Assembly: GCA_028583605.1 (NCBI GenBank)
Contig: CM053325.1
Location: 39,855,435 to 39,919,434, forward strand
Reading direction: 5' to 3'
DNA from: Dastarcus helophoroides
Taxonomy: Eukaryota > Arthropoda > Insecta > Coleoptera > Bothrideridae
Length of the DNA: 64,000 nucleotides
The position numbers and the translations under genes are program-made. Numbering within the stretch: position 1 is the first letter of the stretch; every line of letters begins with the position of its first letter. Below the pieces are notes generated by a model. That model ran no database searches and had not been told where the DNA came from. It saw nothing but the letters and a program-made list of their open reading frames with translations. This document shows positions 63,616 through 64,000 of the stretch, one piece after another.

Positions 63616-64000
63616 CGATTAAATGTGAGGCGCGACCAAAACCAGTGATTGTAGATAAGTTTTCAAAATCGTCGAATTTTGCTCATCTTTAAAAATTTTC
63701 GAAGAATAATTTACTTCGATTTTCGGACCCAATTTGTCTACGTTGTGTTTAAAATTATTTATTCCAATAAATTGTAACCCCAGCTCGTAAAGTCGACAGG
63801 GAAGTGTTATCAAATTCAAACAACAATGGACCTCAATGTTTTATTACAATTGGTCAAAAAATAAATCAACAAAATTTAAAGTTTGTGATTTTCAAGTGTT
63901 CTCTCGTTTTCTCACTCTTTCTTTCTTTCCTTTGTTAACTTGTTCCTTTGTTTGTTTTTCTGTTTTTCTCATACCAAACTCAATCACTCGAACTCAAACC

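Noticed and set aside
63619..63819. 66-codon minus-strand ORF near the window end
   Set aside because: Protein-like composition but no recognised motif or context; length is within chance for AT-rich DNA.

Overview
This window reads as transposon-packed, AT-rich arthropod (probably insect, possibly beetle) nuclear DNA. There is no convincing host gene, no RNA gene and no CRISPR array. What is present is a stack of nested eukaryotic mobile elements: three Polinton/Maverick pieces, three copies of one LTR-retrotransposon family of the Ty3/gypsy type, one env-bearing errantivirus-like element, RTE-like, R4/Dong-like and RNase H-bearing non-LTR retrotransposons, a P-element-like transposon, MULE-like and Tc1/mariner-like fragments, and a Crypton-type tyrosine-recombinase gene inside an inverted-repeat unit. 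The insect assignment rests on the element families, the LTR promoter style (TATA box plus TCAGT initiator) and base composition; the species cannot be named.

Layout. 1-597: 3' tail of an RNase H-bearing LINE. 598-3201: right part of Polinton P1 (PolB plus terminal region). 3208-7214: the opposite-facing end of Polinton P2 (ATPase, PLA2/capsid, several small genes, terminal repeat). P1 sits inside the P2 ATPase gene. 7215-14815: RTE-like LINE split by gypsy copy A (8604-14439). 15290-16355: old dispersed repeat and a PolB scrap. 16600-24860: MULE-like transposase split by an errantivirus-like provirus (16700-24526, TSD AGCG). 24946-30020: P-element-like transposon carrying a 5'-truncated gypsy copy B. 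30021-31800: small repeats. 31805-34361: inverted-repeat unit with the Crypton-type gene. 34545-37060: dispersed and hairpin repeats. 37070-42034: two R4/Dong-type LINEs lying head to tail at TAA microsatellites. 43027-43590: Tc1/mariner-like tail. 43597-62243: Polinton P3, 18.6 kb, with TIRs and a perfect 6-bp TSD (TACATA), itself hosting a foldback element (47131-48117), a LINE ORF1 fragment and gypsy copy C (49992-56123). 62250-64000: no gene seen, one dispersed repeat copy.

How the parts work together. In P3 the TIR, two small left-end genes, a convergent block (conserved hypothetical, small ORF, adenain-type protease), the integrase with chromodomain plus a downstream small gene, and the protein-primed PolB are all recognisable as the Polinton replication/integration set. 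Capsid and ATPase genes are absent from P3 but survive as remnants in P2. Comparing P2 and P3 shows that two TIR-proximal genes of unknown function are conserved between diverged copies. Nearly every coding region carries stops or frameshifts. The youngest event is gypsy copy C, whose two 365-bp LTRs differ at a single base that I could find.
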